Under the pieces are notes generated by a model, which saw only the letters and a list, made by a program, of their open reading frames with translations, did no database searches and had not been told where the DNA came from. From NCEH01 sp043195195 (GTDB lineage Bacteria; Pseudomonadota; Alphaproteobacteria; Rhizobiales; Xanthobacteraceae), in assembly GCF_043195195.1 (NCBI RefSeq), contig NZ_JBAFWT010000002.1, positions 186,001 to 250,000 of the forward strand: 64,000 bases of DNA, read 5' to 3'. This document shows, piece after piece, positions 39,114 through 48,136 of the stretch. Both the position numbers and the translations under genes were made by a program. Each line of letters opens with the position of its first letter. Position 1 is the stretch's first letter.

Positions 39114-39971
39114 ATGCGCAGCGAAACCGAATTCACCCCGTCCGGGCGTGCGCCAGTGGCTGTGGTGCTCGGAACTCATGACGTCGCCTCTGCCGTGGCG
39201 CACCGTATGTTCCACGCCGGTTACGGCGTGGTGCTGTCGCGCGATCCCTCCCAGCCGGTGCTGCGGCGAAGCATGTCCTATGATGATGCGCTCGTTACCG
39301 GGTTTGCGGAGTTGGAGGGACTTCCCGCCCGTCCAGCCAATACTCTGGTCGAGGTTCTGCGCGGCTTTACGGAGCGCCATGCGGTGATGGTGACCGCCCT
39401 GGAGATGGGCGATTTGCTGTGCCTCGGCCTGATCGATGTCCTGGTGGATGCGCGCATGCGCATGCGCAGTCTGAAGGTAGATATCCGCCCGTTTGCTCGC
39501 ATCACAGTAGGCCTCGGGCCGGGCTTCACCCCCGGGCGGCATGTGGATGTGGCGGTGGAGACGGCACCGGAGGCGATCGGCATTCTGCGGGACGGCACCA
39601 CGCTCGCCCCCCACGGACGCTCGACCCCACTGGCGGGCGCGGGGCGCGAGCGCTTCGCGCGGGCCCCGACGTCTGGAATTTGGGTATCGAGCGCCGCGAT
39701 CGGAGACCGCGTGCGGCGGGACGAGGTGATCGGCACCTGCGATGCCGTCCCGGTGACCGCCCCCTTGTCCGGGCATCTGCGCGGGCTGGTGCGCAGCGGC
39801 GCCGTGGTTTCTGCCGAGTTGAAGCTTGCGGAAGTTGACCCGAGGCTGGGTGCCGAGCCAAGCTGGCTGGGCATCTCGGAGCGTCCGCGCCGGATTGCCG
39901 AAGCGACGCTGGATGCGATCCATACGCTGGAGACCATGGGAGCCGGAGAGATCGGCGAAGTTTCCCATTGA
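39114..39971 (+). CDS. YqeB-like protein (selenium-dependent molybdenum hydroxylase system family)
   Basis: 285 residues resembling the YqeB/EF2563 family of the selenium-dependent molybdenum hydroxylase system. It shows the N-terminal VAVVLGTHDVASAVAHRMFHAGYGVVLS (Rossmann-like) and a following RRSMSYDDALVTGFAELEGL segment. The molecular function of the family is not established; it is linked to labile molybdenum or Moco-enzyme maturation. It precedes modD by 48 bases, both probably under sigma54 control, which hints at molybdenum handling for nitrogenase. The family assignment is from memory of sequence pattern, so moderate. Confidence 0.68.
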   Translation: MRSETEFTPSGRAPVAVVLGTHDVASAVAHRMFHAGYGVVLSRDPSQPVLRRSMSYDDALVTGFAELEGLPARPANTLVEVLRGFTERHAVMVTALEMGDLLCLGLIDVLVDARMRMRSLKVDIRPFARITVGLGPGFTPGRHVDVAVETAPEAIGILRDGTTLAPHGRSTPLAGAGRERFARAPTSGIWVSSAAIGDRVRRDEVIGTCDAVPVTAPLSGHLRGLVRSGAVVSAELKLAEVDPRLGAEPSWLGISERPRRIAEATLDAIHTLETMGAGEIGEVSH

Positions 39972-40019
39972 TCCCAACGTCGGCGTACCCGGGCGGCTGT
40001 TCGGGAAAAGGACCGGAAC

Positions 40020-40856
40020 ATGGATGTGGCGTGGCTTCCCGAACGGCTCGATATGCTTCTGGCCGAAGACGTCCCCCACGGCGATTTGACCACCCATCTG
40101 CTCGGAATTGGCCGCGTCGGCGCGCAAATGCAATTTCAGATGCGCGCGGCGGGTGTCGTCTGCGGCATTGAGACGGCGGCAGCGTTGATCACCCGCGCGG
40201 GGGCCGAGGCGGAGGTGCTTGCCCCCACCGGCTCCCGTGTGGCGGCCGGCGCGGTGCTCCTGCGGGCGCACGGCGGCGCGTCGGCGATCCATCGCGCCTG
40301 GAAGGTTTCCCAGACCTTGGTGGAATATCTCTCCGGCATCGCCACGGCGACCGCCGCCATCGTCGATGCGGCACGCGGCGTCGCGCCGGAAATTTCGGTG
40401 GTGACGACCCGCAAGACCTTTCCAGGTGCGAAGGCGCCGATGATTGCCGCGATCCGCGCAGGAGGGGCGGAGCCGCATCGGCTCGGTCTGTCGGAAACGC
40501 TGCTGGTGTTTCCCGAACACCGCATCTTTCTGGCTGATCCCGCGAGCGCGATTGCGCGTTTGCGACGGGCCGCGCCGGAAAAGAAGGTGGTGGTGGAAGT
40601 GGCCTCGGTCGCCGATGCGGCGGTGTACCTGCCAGTGGCGGACGTTCTCCAATGCGAGAAGATGACGCCCGACGACATCGCCAGCGTGGCACGGCTGGTC
40701 GCGGCCTCCGGGGTGCGGGTGCTGGTGGCGGCTGCGGGCGGTGTGAACGCCGCGAATGCCGCCGCTTATGCCCGCGCCGGCGCCGACATCCTGGTGACGT
40801 CCGCGCCCTATTGGGCGGCCCCGGCGGACGTGAAGGTCACCATCTCCGCTTGCTGA
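40020..40856 (+). CDS. modD: ModD, molybdenum-linked phosphoribosyltransferase-like protein
   Basis: 278 residues, homologous to quinolinate phosphoribosyltransferase (NadC) but of the ModD subgroup. Hallmarks are LAEDVPHGDLTTHLLGI at the start, KVSQTLVEYLSGIATAT, TTRKTFPGAKAPMIAAIRAGGAEPHRLGLSET and the EKMTPDDI segment. ModD genes occur with molybdate transport or nitrogenase genes; the reaction is unknown. The ATG at 40020 has AGGACCGG upstream. Grouped with the YqeB-like gene on the plus strand, upstream of nifV. Confidence 0.88.
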   Translation: MDVAWLPERLDMLLAEDVPHGDLTTHLLGIGRVGAQMQFQMRAAGVVCGIETAAALITRAGAEAEVLAPTGSRVAAGAVLLRAHGGASAIHRAWKVSQTLVEYLSGIATATAAIVDAARGVAPEISVVTTRKTFPGAKAPMIAAIRAGGAEPHRLGLSETLLVFPEHRIFLADPASAIARLRRAAPEKKVVVEVASVADAAVYLPVADVLQCEKMTPDDIASVARLVAASGVRVLVAAAGGVNAANAAAYARAGADILVTSAPYWAAPADVKVTISAC

Positions 40857-40920
40857 TCTTCTGCGATCAGGCGCACCGGGCGCGGCTGTTTCCGCGCGGA
40901 TCGCACATTCGGGTTCGGGG

Positions 40921-40938
40921 CGCGACAGGCCTGTCGCG
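40921..40938. other. Perfect 18-bp palindrome upstream of nifV
   Basis: CGCGACAGGCCTGTCGCG, with no spacer, 65 bases after the modD stop and about 130 bp upstream of the predicted nifV start. It could be an operator for an unidentified dimeric regulator or a compact hairpin; it is not a NifA site. Confidence 0.55.
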
Positions 40939-41031
40939 AATGTGCCGAAAGCGTCTGTCCCGGGACCACGCTTCGCGCGTCATCTGGCACAAAGTGCCAA
41001 AGAATAGGGCAAAATCAGGTGCTTAATTCGG

Positions 41032-41047
41032 TGGCACGTGGTTTGCT
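41032..41047 (+). promoter_or_regulatory. Sigma54 promoter of nifV-cysE
   Basis: TGGCACG-TGGT-TTGCT, a full consensus match. Start near 41059, 36 bases before the nifV ATG. No perfect TGT-N10-ACA is seen in the preceding 200 bases. Confidence 0.9.
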
Positions 41048-41094
41048 TTGATGGGTGTGACAGTCTCAATCCACTGGGATAGCCGAGACACACC

Positions 41095-42339
41095 ATGCTC
41101 GCGAAGACATCCATATCCGCCAAGATCCCCGAGAGCCGCGCCGGCTTCTTCACCGGCACGAGCGCCACTGCCGTCGCCCGGGACGTGTTCTTGAACGACA
41201 CGACCTTGAGGGACGGCGAGCAGGCGCCGGGCGTCGCTTTCACCCGCCGGGAAAAGATCGAGATCGCCGAAGCGCTGGCGGCCGCTGGCGTGCCCGAGAT
41301 CGAGGCCGGAACACCGGCCATGGGCGACGAGGAAATCGAGACCTTGCGGTCCATCGTTTCGCTGAAGCTGCCGACGCGGGTGATGGCCTGGTGCCGCATG
41401 AGCGAGGACGATTTGATGGCTGCGGTGGCCTCCGGGGTCAGCATCGTCAATCTGTCCATCCCGACGTCGGATCGCCAGCTTGCGGGCAAGCTCGGCAAGG
41501 ATCGCGCCTGGGCGCTTGAGACCGTGACCCGCATCGTCTCGCTCGCCAAGACCCTTGGCTTTGAAGTGGCCGTCGGCGGTGAGGATTCCTCGCGCGCGGA
41601 CCCGGACTTTCTCTGCCGCCTCGCCGAGACCGCGCGCGCCGCCGGCGCCTTCCGTCTGCGTCTGGCCGATACCCTGGGCGTGCTTGATCCGTTTTCCACG
41701 TATGCGCTGGTGCGCCGGGTTGCGGCCGCCAGTGACCTTGAACTCGAATTCCATGCCCATGACGACCTCGGCCTTGCAACCGCCAATACGCTGGCGGCCG
41801 TGATGGGTGGCGCGCGGCATGCAAGCGTCACTGTCGCCGGCCTCGGTGAGCGGGCGGGAAATGCGGCGCTGGAGGAAGTCGCCATCGCGTTGCGCCAGAC
41901 GGCGCGGGCGGAAACCGGGATCCTGCCCTCCACCCTCGGTCCGCTGGGCGAGCTCGTCTCCACCGCCGCACGCCGGCCGGTGCCACGGGGCAAGGCGATT
42001 ATCGGGGCGGATGTGTTCACCCACGAGTCCGGCATCCATGTGTCCGGCCTGCTGAAGGATCGCGCAACCTATGAGGCGCTGAGTCCGGAATTGTTCGGAC
42101 GCGGCCACCGGGTGGTGCTCGGCAAGCATTCCGGCCTTGCGGCGGTTGAGAAGGCGCTCGCGGACCAGGGTATCGTCGTGGATGTCGCCCGGGGACGGGC
42201 GATCCTGGAACGCGTGCGGGCCTTCGCGGTGCGCAGCAAGGCCAATGTCTCGTCCGACATGCTGCTGCGGTTCTACGAGGATACCTTCACCGAAGCCGCC
42301 CTGCGGCTGCGCCGATCCACCGTCGGGAGCGCGACATGA
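41095..42339 (+). CDS. nifV: Homocitrate synthase NifV
   Basis: 414 residues, DRE-TIM metallolyase family. It condenses acetyl-CoA and 2-oxoglutarate to homocitrate, the organic ligand of FeMo-cofactor. Hallmarks are FLNDTTLRDGEQAPGVAF (metal and substrate site), EIEAGTPAMG, the HAHDDLGLATANTLAA metal-binding region and GLGERAGNAALEEV. The C-terminal FTHESGIHVSGLLKD segment is typical. The ATG at 41095 has only a weak GAGA ribosome binding site. The stop overlaps cysE by 4 bases (ATGA), so the pair is coupled. Confidence 0.97.
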   Translation: MLAKTSISAKIPESRAGFFTGTSATAVARDVFLNDTTLRDGEQAPGVAFTRREKIEIAEALAAAGVPEIEAGTPAMGDEEIETLRSIVSLKLPTRVMAWCRMSEDDLMAAVASGVSIVNLSIPTSDRQLAGKLGKDRAWALETVTRIVSLAKTLGFEVAVGGEDSSRADPDFLCRLAETARAAGAFRLRLADTLGVLDPFSTYALVRRVAAASDLELEFHAHDDLGLATANTLAAVMGGARHASVTVAGLGERAGNAALEEVAIALRQTARAETGILPSTLGPLGELVSTAARRPVPRGKAIIGADVFTHESGIHVSGLLKDRATYEALSPELFGRGHRVVLGKHSGLAAVEKALADQGIVVDVARGRAILERVRAFAVRSKANVSSDMLLRFYEDTFTEAALRLRRSTVGSAT

Positions 42340-43160
42340 TCATGGGAACGAGCCGACAGGAATCTCCGGCCACCGTCAGCCGATCCGTGCCCGCCGTACC
42401 GCGCGTGCCAGGCCTGTGGCGCCAGATCTGCGATGATGTCGCGTGCGTGAAATCGCGCGATCCGGCCGCCCGCGCCACCCTTGAAATCGTGCTGACCTAT
42501 CCCGGCGTTCATGCCGTGATCTGGCATCGCTTCGCCCATAAGCTCTGGCAGGGCAGGGGGAAGTTCTTCGCGCGTTTCCTCTCCTGGTTCGCCCGGCTGG
42601 TGACCAATGTGGACATCCATCCCGGCGCGCGCATCGGCCAGCGCTTTTTCATCGATCACGGCGCGGGTGTGGTGATCGGCGAGACGGCGGAAGTGGGAGA
42701 TGACGTGACACTCTACCACGGCGTCACCCTCGGCGGGACCTCCTGGACCGCTGGCAAGCGCCATCCGACGTTGCAAGACGGGGTTCTCGTGGGTGCCGGG
42801 GCGAAGATCCTCGGCCCGATCACCGTGGGCGTCGGTGCCCGCGTGGGCGCAAATTCCGTGGTCGTGGAAGACGTGCCGCCCGGCATGACCGTGGTCGGTA
42901 TCCCAGGGCGGATCGTGAAGCCGCTGTCCGAACGCCGGCGCTTGGGCGACGGGCGGATCGATCTTGAACATCATCTGATGCCGGACCCGGTGGGGGAGGC
43001 GGTGGTGTCGCTGCTGGACCGCATCGAGTTCCTGGAAATGCGGCTGAAGCATCATCAGGAAAACGGGCATGTGGCCGGCGCTCGGCCGGATCCCGAGGCT
43101 TGCCCTTCGCCCATTGGCTTGGCTCCGCTCGCCGCACAGCAGGACTCGCCGATCCAATAG
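42336..43160 (+). CDS. cysE: Serine O-acetyltransferase (nif-linked CysE)
   Basis: 274 residues. The left-handed beta-helix domain is formed by hexapeptide repeats (VDIHPGARIGQRFFIDHG, VVIGETAEVGDDVTLYHGVTLGG, LVGAGAKILGPITVGVGARVGANSVVVEDVP), with the catalytic His in FIDHG and YHGVTLGG. It makes O-acetylserine for cysteine synthesis, and a nif-linked copy (nifP in Azotobacter) supplies cysteine for NifS. Its ATG at 42336 overlaps the nifV stop. It has an extra C-terminal tail of about 60 residues. Confidence 0.95.
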   Translation: MIMGTSRQESPATVSRSVPAVPRVPGLWRQICDDVACVKSRDPAARATLEIVLTYPGVHAVIWHRFAHKLWQGRGKFFARFLSWFARLVTNVDIHPGARIGQRFFIDHGAGVVIGETAEVGDDVTLYHGVTLGGTSWTAGKRHPTLQDGVLVGAGAKILGPITVGVGARVGANSVVVEDVPPGMTVVGIPGRIVKPLSERRRLGDGRIDLEHHLMPDPVGEAVVSLLDRIEFLEMRLKHHQENGHVAGARPDPEACPSPIGLAPLAAQQDSPIQ

Positions 43161-43176
43161 TGCCGCACGGCTCCTG

Positions 43177-44115
43177 TTACGGCTTCAGGACGGCCAAGGC
43201 GGGGTCGCGCTCCATCCCGAGATTTTGCTCAAGCCGGGGCGCGATGCGGCGGGCTTCCGCCACCAGCGCGGCGGTAATCGGCGTGGTGGGCTCGCGGTGC
43301 GGCACCACGAGACCGATGGAATGGGTGATGTCCGGCTCGACGATCGGGATCGAGCGCACGATCGACGTCAACCCGAGCGAATCTGCCAGCATGGCCGGCA
43401 TGACGCTCGCCCAATGCCCGGTTCGCACATGCGTGAACAGCACGATCATGGAATTGGATTCCAGGGTCGGCTTGGGCATGCCGCTGGTGGCGCTGAGCAT
43501 GCCGTCAATGATGCGCCGGTTCTGCATGTCCGGCGTCAGCAGACACAAAGGCAACTCGCCGATTTCCGCCCAGGTGACTTGCTCCCGGTCACCATATTTC
43601 GCATCCGGCGAAGTCACCAGACGATAACGCTCGCGATAAAGCGGCACGGTATTCACCCGGCCGAGCGGCTCGTTGTCGAGGTAGGTCAGGCCGGCATCGA
43701 TCTCCAGATTTTCGAGATGGTTCAGGATCTCGATGGAGGTGCGCGAGATGATGGTGAAGCGCACGTCGGGATGACGGGCGCGGAACGGCGTCGTTAGCGC
43801 CGCCACCATCGGCAAGGCGGTTGGGATAGCGGCGATGCGCAGCGGGCCGGACAGGCCGCGCTTCAAGGCATCGATATCTTGCCGCATGGCGCGCGAGTCG
43901 GCCACGATGCGCCGCGCCCATTCCAGCGTGCGCTCGCCCTCGGGCGTGAACCCCATGAAACGCGAGCCGCGCTGCACCAGCAGCACCCCGAGGGTGTCTT
44001 CCAACTGCTTGATGCCCGCCGACAAGGTCGGCTGGGTTACGCCGCAAGCCTCGCCGGCGCGACCGAAATGGCGCTCGCGCGCGAGGGCGATCAGATATTC
44101 GAGTTTGTCGATCAT
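43177..44115 (-). CDS. LysR-family transcriptional regulator
   Basis: 312 residues. The N-terminal winged helix-turn-helix (FGRAGEACGVTQPTLSAGIKQLEDTLGV, about 17-44) is followed by the LysR substrate-binding domain from about residue 92. It resembles regulators next to formate dehydrogenase operons, but no such genes lie in the window, so its target is unknown. It converges on cysE, whose stop is 16 bases away. The upstream region 44116-44341 shows no recognisable regulatory site. Confidence 0.9.
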   Translation of the reverse strand: MIDKLEYLIALARERHFGRAGEACGVTQPTLSAGIKQLEDTLGVLLVQRGSRFMGFTPEGERTLEWARRIVADSRAMRQDIDALKRGLSGPLRIAAIPTALPMVAALTTPFRARHPDVRFTIISRTSIEILNHLENLEIDAGLTYLDNEPLGRVNTVPLYRERYRLVTSPDAKYGDREQVTWAEIGELPLCLLTPDMQNRRIIDGMLSATSGMPKPTLESNSMIVLFTHVRTGHWASVMPAMLADSLGLTSIVRSIPIVEPDITHSIGLVVPHREPTTPITAALVAEARRIAPRLEQNLGMERDPALAVLKP

Positions 44116-44341
44116 GCCGCCGTTTCAACGCTTACGCTGACCTAAGGTCCCGTTCCTTCGCGCGGAATGGCGCCCACCGCAAGCCACAAGCGCGTGGCGC
44201 CGCGGCAAAGTCCCCGACACGCCCCGAAACAGTGGAGGACCGACGCCGCAGAACCGATGGAACTGTGTGGTTAATGAGGCGTTCTCATGGCAGTCCTCCA
44301 TGACAAACGGGAGGACGGTGTGTCTCCGATGGAGTTATGCC

Positions 44342-44509
44342 ATGCGAATGATCGCCCGCGCTCTGCTCATCGTCTGCATGATGGTGACGCTTGTTTCCGC
44401 TTCCGCTTTCGTGGTTCTTCCCGAGCTCAATACGCCCGCGCCCAAGCAGCCCTATTACGGGCCGAGTGCGTTCGCCGCGCTGATTGTGCCGCCCGTCCCC
44501 CTCGGCTGA
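44342..44509 (+). CDS. Small secreted or membrane peptide (55 residues)
   Basis: A short protein with an N-terminal hydrophobic helix (ARALLIVCMMVTLVSASAFVVL, about 5-26) and a proline-rich tail. It looks like a signal-anchored or exported small protein; no family recognised. The ATG at 44342 has GGAG 8 bases upstream. A hairpin (GTCCTCC / GGAGGAC, 44293-44316) lies in the leader. The stop overlaps a possible start of the DUF2865 gene (TGATG), so the two may be co-translated. Confidence 0.62.
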   Translation: MRMIARALLIVCMMVTLVSASAFVVLPELNTPAPKQPYYGPSAFAALIVPPVPLG

Positions 44510-44535
44510 TGTCTCATTCATCTGGAAGCATCGCC

Positions 44536-45201
44536 ATGCGACCGGCGGCGAAGACACGTATTTCCGCTGCCGCACTGATGCTGTTGGCAGCGAGCACCCT
44601 CCCTGCAGCGGCGCAGACGTCAGGTGATTTTTTCGCCGCCTTGTTTGGCGGCATTGTCAGATCGGTGACGCAGCCGCCGCCGCCGTCCATCGTCGTGACG
44701 CCGGGGATTGAACCCCGGCGCAGCGAAGGGCGCGGCGTGGCCTATTGCGTGCGCACCTGCGATGGCAGGTACTTCCCTCTCTCGGGTGTCACATCGGACC
44801 AGGAAGAAGGGCGCTGCGCCGCGCTCTGCCCTGCGGCGCAGACCACGGTATTTCGTGGCGGCAGTATCGAGCATGCCACCGATCGCGGCGGAAGCTCCTA
44901 TTCCGATCTTCCCAATGCTTTCCGGTATCGCACCAGGCTCGCCGATTCCTGCTCCTGCACCGGCAACGGGCCGCTCGGCCTGGCTTCGGTGGCGATCGAG
45001 GAGGATACCTCCTTGCAGAAGGGCGATATCGTGATGCAGGCGGATGGTCCCCGCATCTTCGCCGGCGCGCGGGGCGGGATACCCTATTCGCCCGCCGCCT
45101 TCGTCACGCCGGAGCGCTATCCCAAGATCTCCAGCGATCTTAAGCGGCGGATCGAGGATTTGGTGGTGTCGCGGGATTCCACCGGAAATCCATCCCGCTG
45201 A
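44536..45201 (+). CDS. DUF2865 domain-containing secreted protein
   Basis: 221 residues with a clear signal peptide (MRPAAKTRISAAALMLLAASTLPAAAQ). The conserved cysteine-rich region GVAYCVRTCDGRYFPL ... CAALCPAAQTTVFRGG identifies DUF2865, common in Rhizobiales periplasmic proteins of unknown function. The ATG at 44536 with GGAAG upstream is preferred over 44509, since it places the signal peptide at the N-terminus. Unrelated to the nif genes as far as can be seen. Confidence 0.85.
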   Translation: MRPAAKTRISAAALMLLAASTLPAAAQTSGDFFAALFGGIVRSVTQPPPPSIVVTPGIEPRRSEGRGVAYCVRTCDGRYFPLSGVTSDQEEGRCAALCPAAQTTVFRGGSIEHATDRGGSSYSDLPNAFRYRTRLADSCSCTGNGPLGLASVAIEEDTSLQKGDIVMQADGPRIFAGARGGIPYSPAAFVTPERYPKISSDLKRRIEDLVVSRDSTGNPSR

Positions 45202-45233
45202 CTGTGCCAGCGTAATTGCGGTGTCTTCGCAAA

Positions 45234-46433
45234 CTAGCTTGCGCGCTTGCGCCGCTTGGCTCCAGTGGCTTCCGCGGGTTCGCCGATGCTCTCAACTGAA
45301 GGGACGCCGGGCAGTGCCGGCCTTTCCTCATTGGCGGCAGTCACAGCGATGGGAGCCGCGAGGGCAACCACCTGCTCCGCCAAGCCGGTCAAAGTCGTGC
45401 GTAGAAGATCGAGGTCGCCGTCACGCTCGATAGAGGCGTCGCGTTCCGCACGCGCCTTGGCAAGCGCGGTTTCCATCATGGAATGGTCCGCCCGCAGCAT
45501 GTCGAGCGCCTGGGAAAGCCGGGTCTGCTGGGTTTCAGCCGCAGCGAATTCGTTGGCGCGCTGCTGGGCCAGCGCTTGAAGCACGCCGCGGCTGGCCTCC
45601 AGATCGGCCGTGCTCGCCGCGATGCGCGTTCTCAAGCTTTCCAGCTCGGCCGCCTGCGCGGAAAGCGTCGCCGCCTGCCCGGAGGCGAGGGTCTCGCTGG
45701 CGACGAGGCGCTGCCGCACGTCAGCAAGCGCCGCTTCGAGGCGCATGCGCTCCGCTTCGGCGCTCGCGGCAGCGGCCAAAGCGGCGGTGCGTTCCGCCGC
45801 GAGGGTGGTGCTGGTCTCCTCGAACTGCAGGCGGGTCGCCGCGAGATCGGCCTTGAGGCCGGCCCGCTCGGCTTCCAGCGCCGCCACGTCCGCCACCCGC
45901 GCCGCCAAAGTGGCTTCGCGCTCGGCTAAGCGGGTTGCAAGGTCGTCCGCGCGCCCGGTGGTGGTGGCGAGCGTCTCGCGGGTTTGCGAGAGATCGGCCT
46001 CAGTCCGTGCCAGTGCGGTGGAAGTCTCGGCAAGCTGCGCATTGCGCTCGATCAGCGCCGTTTGTTCGGCATTGAAGCGAGCTTCAAGCGCGCCGTGGGC
46101 GACCGAGAGCGCCTCATGCTCGGCGGTCTTCGCAGCAAGGGCTTTTTCAAGCTCCACGGTGCGCTGGCGTTGCCGCTCGATGGTGTGCGCGTGTTCGACC
46201 ACGCTCTCGCGCACGGCGTCGAGCTGGAGTTCGAGGCGGCGCTGGTTCAGCGCGAAGCCGGCACGCTGCTGATCCTTCTCCGCCTGGATCTCGAACATGG
46301 AGATGGGCACCGCCGCTTCGATGCGGCGCGTGGTTAGACGCACCGCGCGATGCCAGACGGCAGGCAGCACCATTAGAGCCACGAGGGTCGCCCCGAGGAC
46401 GCCCAACGCGAAATACATGATCTGCTCGATCAC
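45234..46433 (-). CDS. Membrane-anchored coiled-coil protein
   Basis: 399 residues. One N-terminal transmembrane helix (IMYFALGVLGATLVALMVLPAVW) is followed by a very long alanine/glutamate/arginine-rich coiled coil (about 50-360) and a basic C-terminal end (GAKRRKRAS). No enzymatic motif is seen. Similar coiled-coil membrane proteins are widespread in Rhizobiales with unknown role; scaffolding or envelope functions are possible. It converges on the DUF2865 gene, with 32 bases between the stops. Confidence 0.8.
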   Translation of the reverse strand: MIEQIMYFALGVLGATLVALMVLPAVWHRAVRLTTRRIEAAVPISMFEIQAEKDQQRAGFALNQRRLELQLDAVRESVVEHAHTIERQRQRTVELEKALAAKTAEHEALSVAHGALEARFNAEQTALIERNAQLAETSTALARTEADLSQTRETLATTTGRADDLATRLAEREATLAARVADVAALEAERAGLKADLAATRLQFEETSTTLAAERTAALAAAASAEAERMRLEAALADVRQRLVASETLASGQAATLSAQAAELESLRTRIAASTADLEASRGVLQALAQQRANEFAAAETQQTRLSQALDMLRADHSMMETALAKARAERDASIERDGDLDLLRTTLTGLAEQVVALAAPIAVTAANEERPALPGVPSVESIGEPAEATGAKRRKRAS

Positions 46434-46517
46434 GCGAAACCTACGCTTTCGACTGCAATGACGTCATACATACGACGCCACAGCCCTTCGTGCCAGCGGG
46501 GGGAGCAGGCAGCGCGA

Positions 46518-47183
46518 TCAGAATGGGTTCCAGGTGGCCTGCGGTGTGAACTTGAGATAGCCGACATTCGCGCCGAGACGTACCCCGACACCGGAACGAA
46601 TGGGCACCACCACGATGTTGTCGGCGGTCAGCGCGGTCATGCCGAAGCCGGCGACGAAATAGGCGGAACCGGAAATGCCGCCGAAGCGCCGGAAGACGTC
46701 GTCCACAGTCCGCAGATTATAGACCAGAATCATGGTTCGCGCGCCGTCGCCGCCGAAATCCCAGCCGATGGACGGACCCTGCCAGAACACTTTCATGTCA
46801 CCCGCGTTGCGGGTGTAGAGCGTGCCCTCGCCATAGCGCAGGCCGCCGACGAAGGCGCCGCCGCCTTCCTGGCCGAGGATATAGCCGTTCGGCTGGCCCC
46901 ATTGGCCCACGGCCTTCTCGATGGAGAGCGCCAGACCGCGCGACACGCTGCCGAAGAACGAATGGCCCTTGCTCACCAATTCGTTGGTTGAATAGGGCGC
47001 GGGCTGGGAGTTGGGTTGGGCATAGCGGTTCTGGGCCGCATACTGCTGCTGCGGCTGGCCCTGGACATATTGCGGCGCCGCTTGCGGCTGCTGCGCATAT
47101 TGTGCGGAAGCGGTTCCCGCGAAGCCGGCGCAGAGCGCGGACGCAGCGGCGAAGCGGAAGAAGGCGGATCGCAGAGCGGTCAT
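46518..47183 (-). CDS. EipA-like (DUF1134) envelope protein
   Basis: 221 residues with a signal peptide (about 1-27, ending ASA-Q) and a glutamine/proline/tyrosine-rich linker, then the DUF1134 domain from GHSFFGSVSRGLALSIEKAVG to the end. EipA in Brucella is a small periplasmic beta-barrel-like protein needed for envelope integrity. The FWQGPSIGWDFGGDGARTMILVYNL segment is a family hallmark. It lies upstream of and on the same strand as the coiled-coil gene. Confidence 0.87.
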   Translation of the reverse strand: MTALRSAFFRFAAASALCAGFAGTASAQYAQQPQAAPQYVQGQPQQQYAAQNRYAQPNSQPAPYSTNELVSKGHSFFGSVSRGLALSIEKAVGQWGQPNGYILGQEGGGAFVGGLRYGEGTLYTRNAGDMKVFWQGPSIGWDFGGDGARTMILVYNLRTVDDVFRRFGGISGSAYFVAGFGMTALTADNIVVVPIRSGVGVRLGANVGYLKFTPQATWNPF

Positions 47184-47476
47184 GAAGGTCTCGCGCTGGG
47201 CTTTCGAGGATCGCCGCGAATCGGCAGCTTAGGTTCGCCGATGACTGTGACGCAGAAAAGGCGCGAGGCAAGGCATTCAACCCTTTAAGTCGAGCCGGAG
47301 AAACACCGGGTCGGCCCGGAGGAGCCCCGCAAATGCAGGATTTCCGCCTCGGCCTGTTCCAAAGCCGGCTTGTGGCCGGCAAACGCGCGGGGTATCAGAC
47401 CGCACTCGCTCTCGCGGGCATTGCCGGCTTCGCCCTCGCGGGTGGATCGGCCGGTCTCGCCGTCTACGGATCTGCC

Positions 47477-48136
47477 ATGTCCCTTTCCGACGCCCCCGTG
47501 AAGCTTGCCGTCTCTGCCCTCGATCTCGCAGCCCTGCTGTGCTCGCGGGTCTGCCACGATGTGATCAGCCCGGTGGGGGCCATCGTGAACGGCCTTGAGG
47601 TGCTGGAAGACGAAGACGCGGCCGATATGCGCGAGGTCGCGCTCGACCTGATCGCCAAGAGCGCGCGTCAGGCTTCCGCTCGCTTGCAATTCACCCGGCT
47701 CGCCTTCGGCGCCGCCGGTTCCGCCGGCGCCACCATCGATCTCAGCGACGCCGACCAGGTGGTGCGGGGTATGATGGAGGACAGCCGCACCAAGATCGAA
47801 TGGACGTTGCCCCGCGAGTTCCAGCCCAAGAACCGGGTGAAGCTGCTGCTCAATCTGGTGCTTTTGGCCGGCACGACAATTCCCCGTGGCGGCCTGATCA
47901 AGGTGGATGCGGCACAAGGCGGGGTCGGGCAGGGATTTGTCATCACCACCAACGGCGTGAGCGCCCGCATCCCCCAGTCGGTTCAAGCTCTGATCGCAGG
48001 CGGCATCCCCGACGGCGGCCTCGATGCCCATGCCATCCAGCCCTATTATGCCGGCTTGCTCGCGCGCGATTGCGGCATCGAAGTGAGCTTCGCCATCGAT
48101 GGGGAAACTGTTGTGTTGAGCGCTCTCGCGAGCTGA
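47477..48136 (+). CDS. chpT: Histidine phosphotransferase ChpT
   Basis: 219 residues. ChpT relays phosphate from CckA to CtrA and CpdR in the alphaproteobacterial cell-cycle network. The phospho-accepting histidine is His27 in SRVCHDVISPVGAI; the C-terminal half resembles a degenerate HATPase domain, ending ALLARDCGIEVSF. The ATG at 47477 gives the normal family start; the longer upstream frame with a hydrophobic stretch is not family-like. Typical alphaproteobacterial chromosomal gene, which supports the taxonomic placement. Confidence 0.92.
   Translation: MSLSDAPVKLAVSALDLAALLCSRVCHDVISPVGAIVNGLEVLEDEDAADMREVALDLIAKSARQASARLQFTRLAFGAAGSAGATIDLSDADQVVRGMMEDSRTKIEWTLPREFQPKNRVKLLLNLVLLAGTTIPRGGLIKVDAAQGGVGQGFVITTNGVSARIPQSVQALIAGGIPDGGLDAHAIQPYYAGLLARDCGIEVSFAIDGETVVLSALAS

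Noticed and set aside
40985..40999. TGGCAC-AAA-GTGCCA as a pair of opposed sigma54 elements
   Set aside because: Neither orientation has GC at the -12 spacing. It is better seen as a small palindrome.
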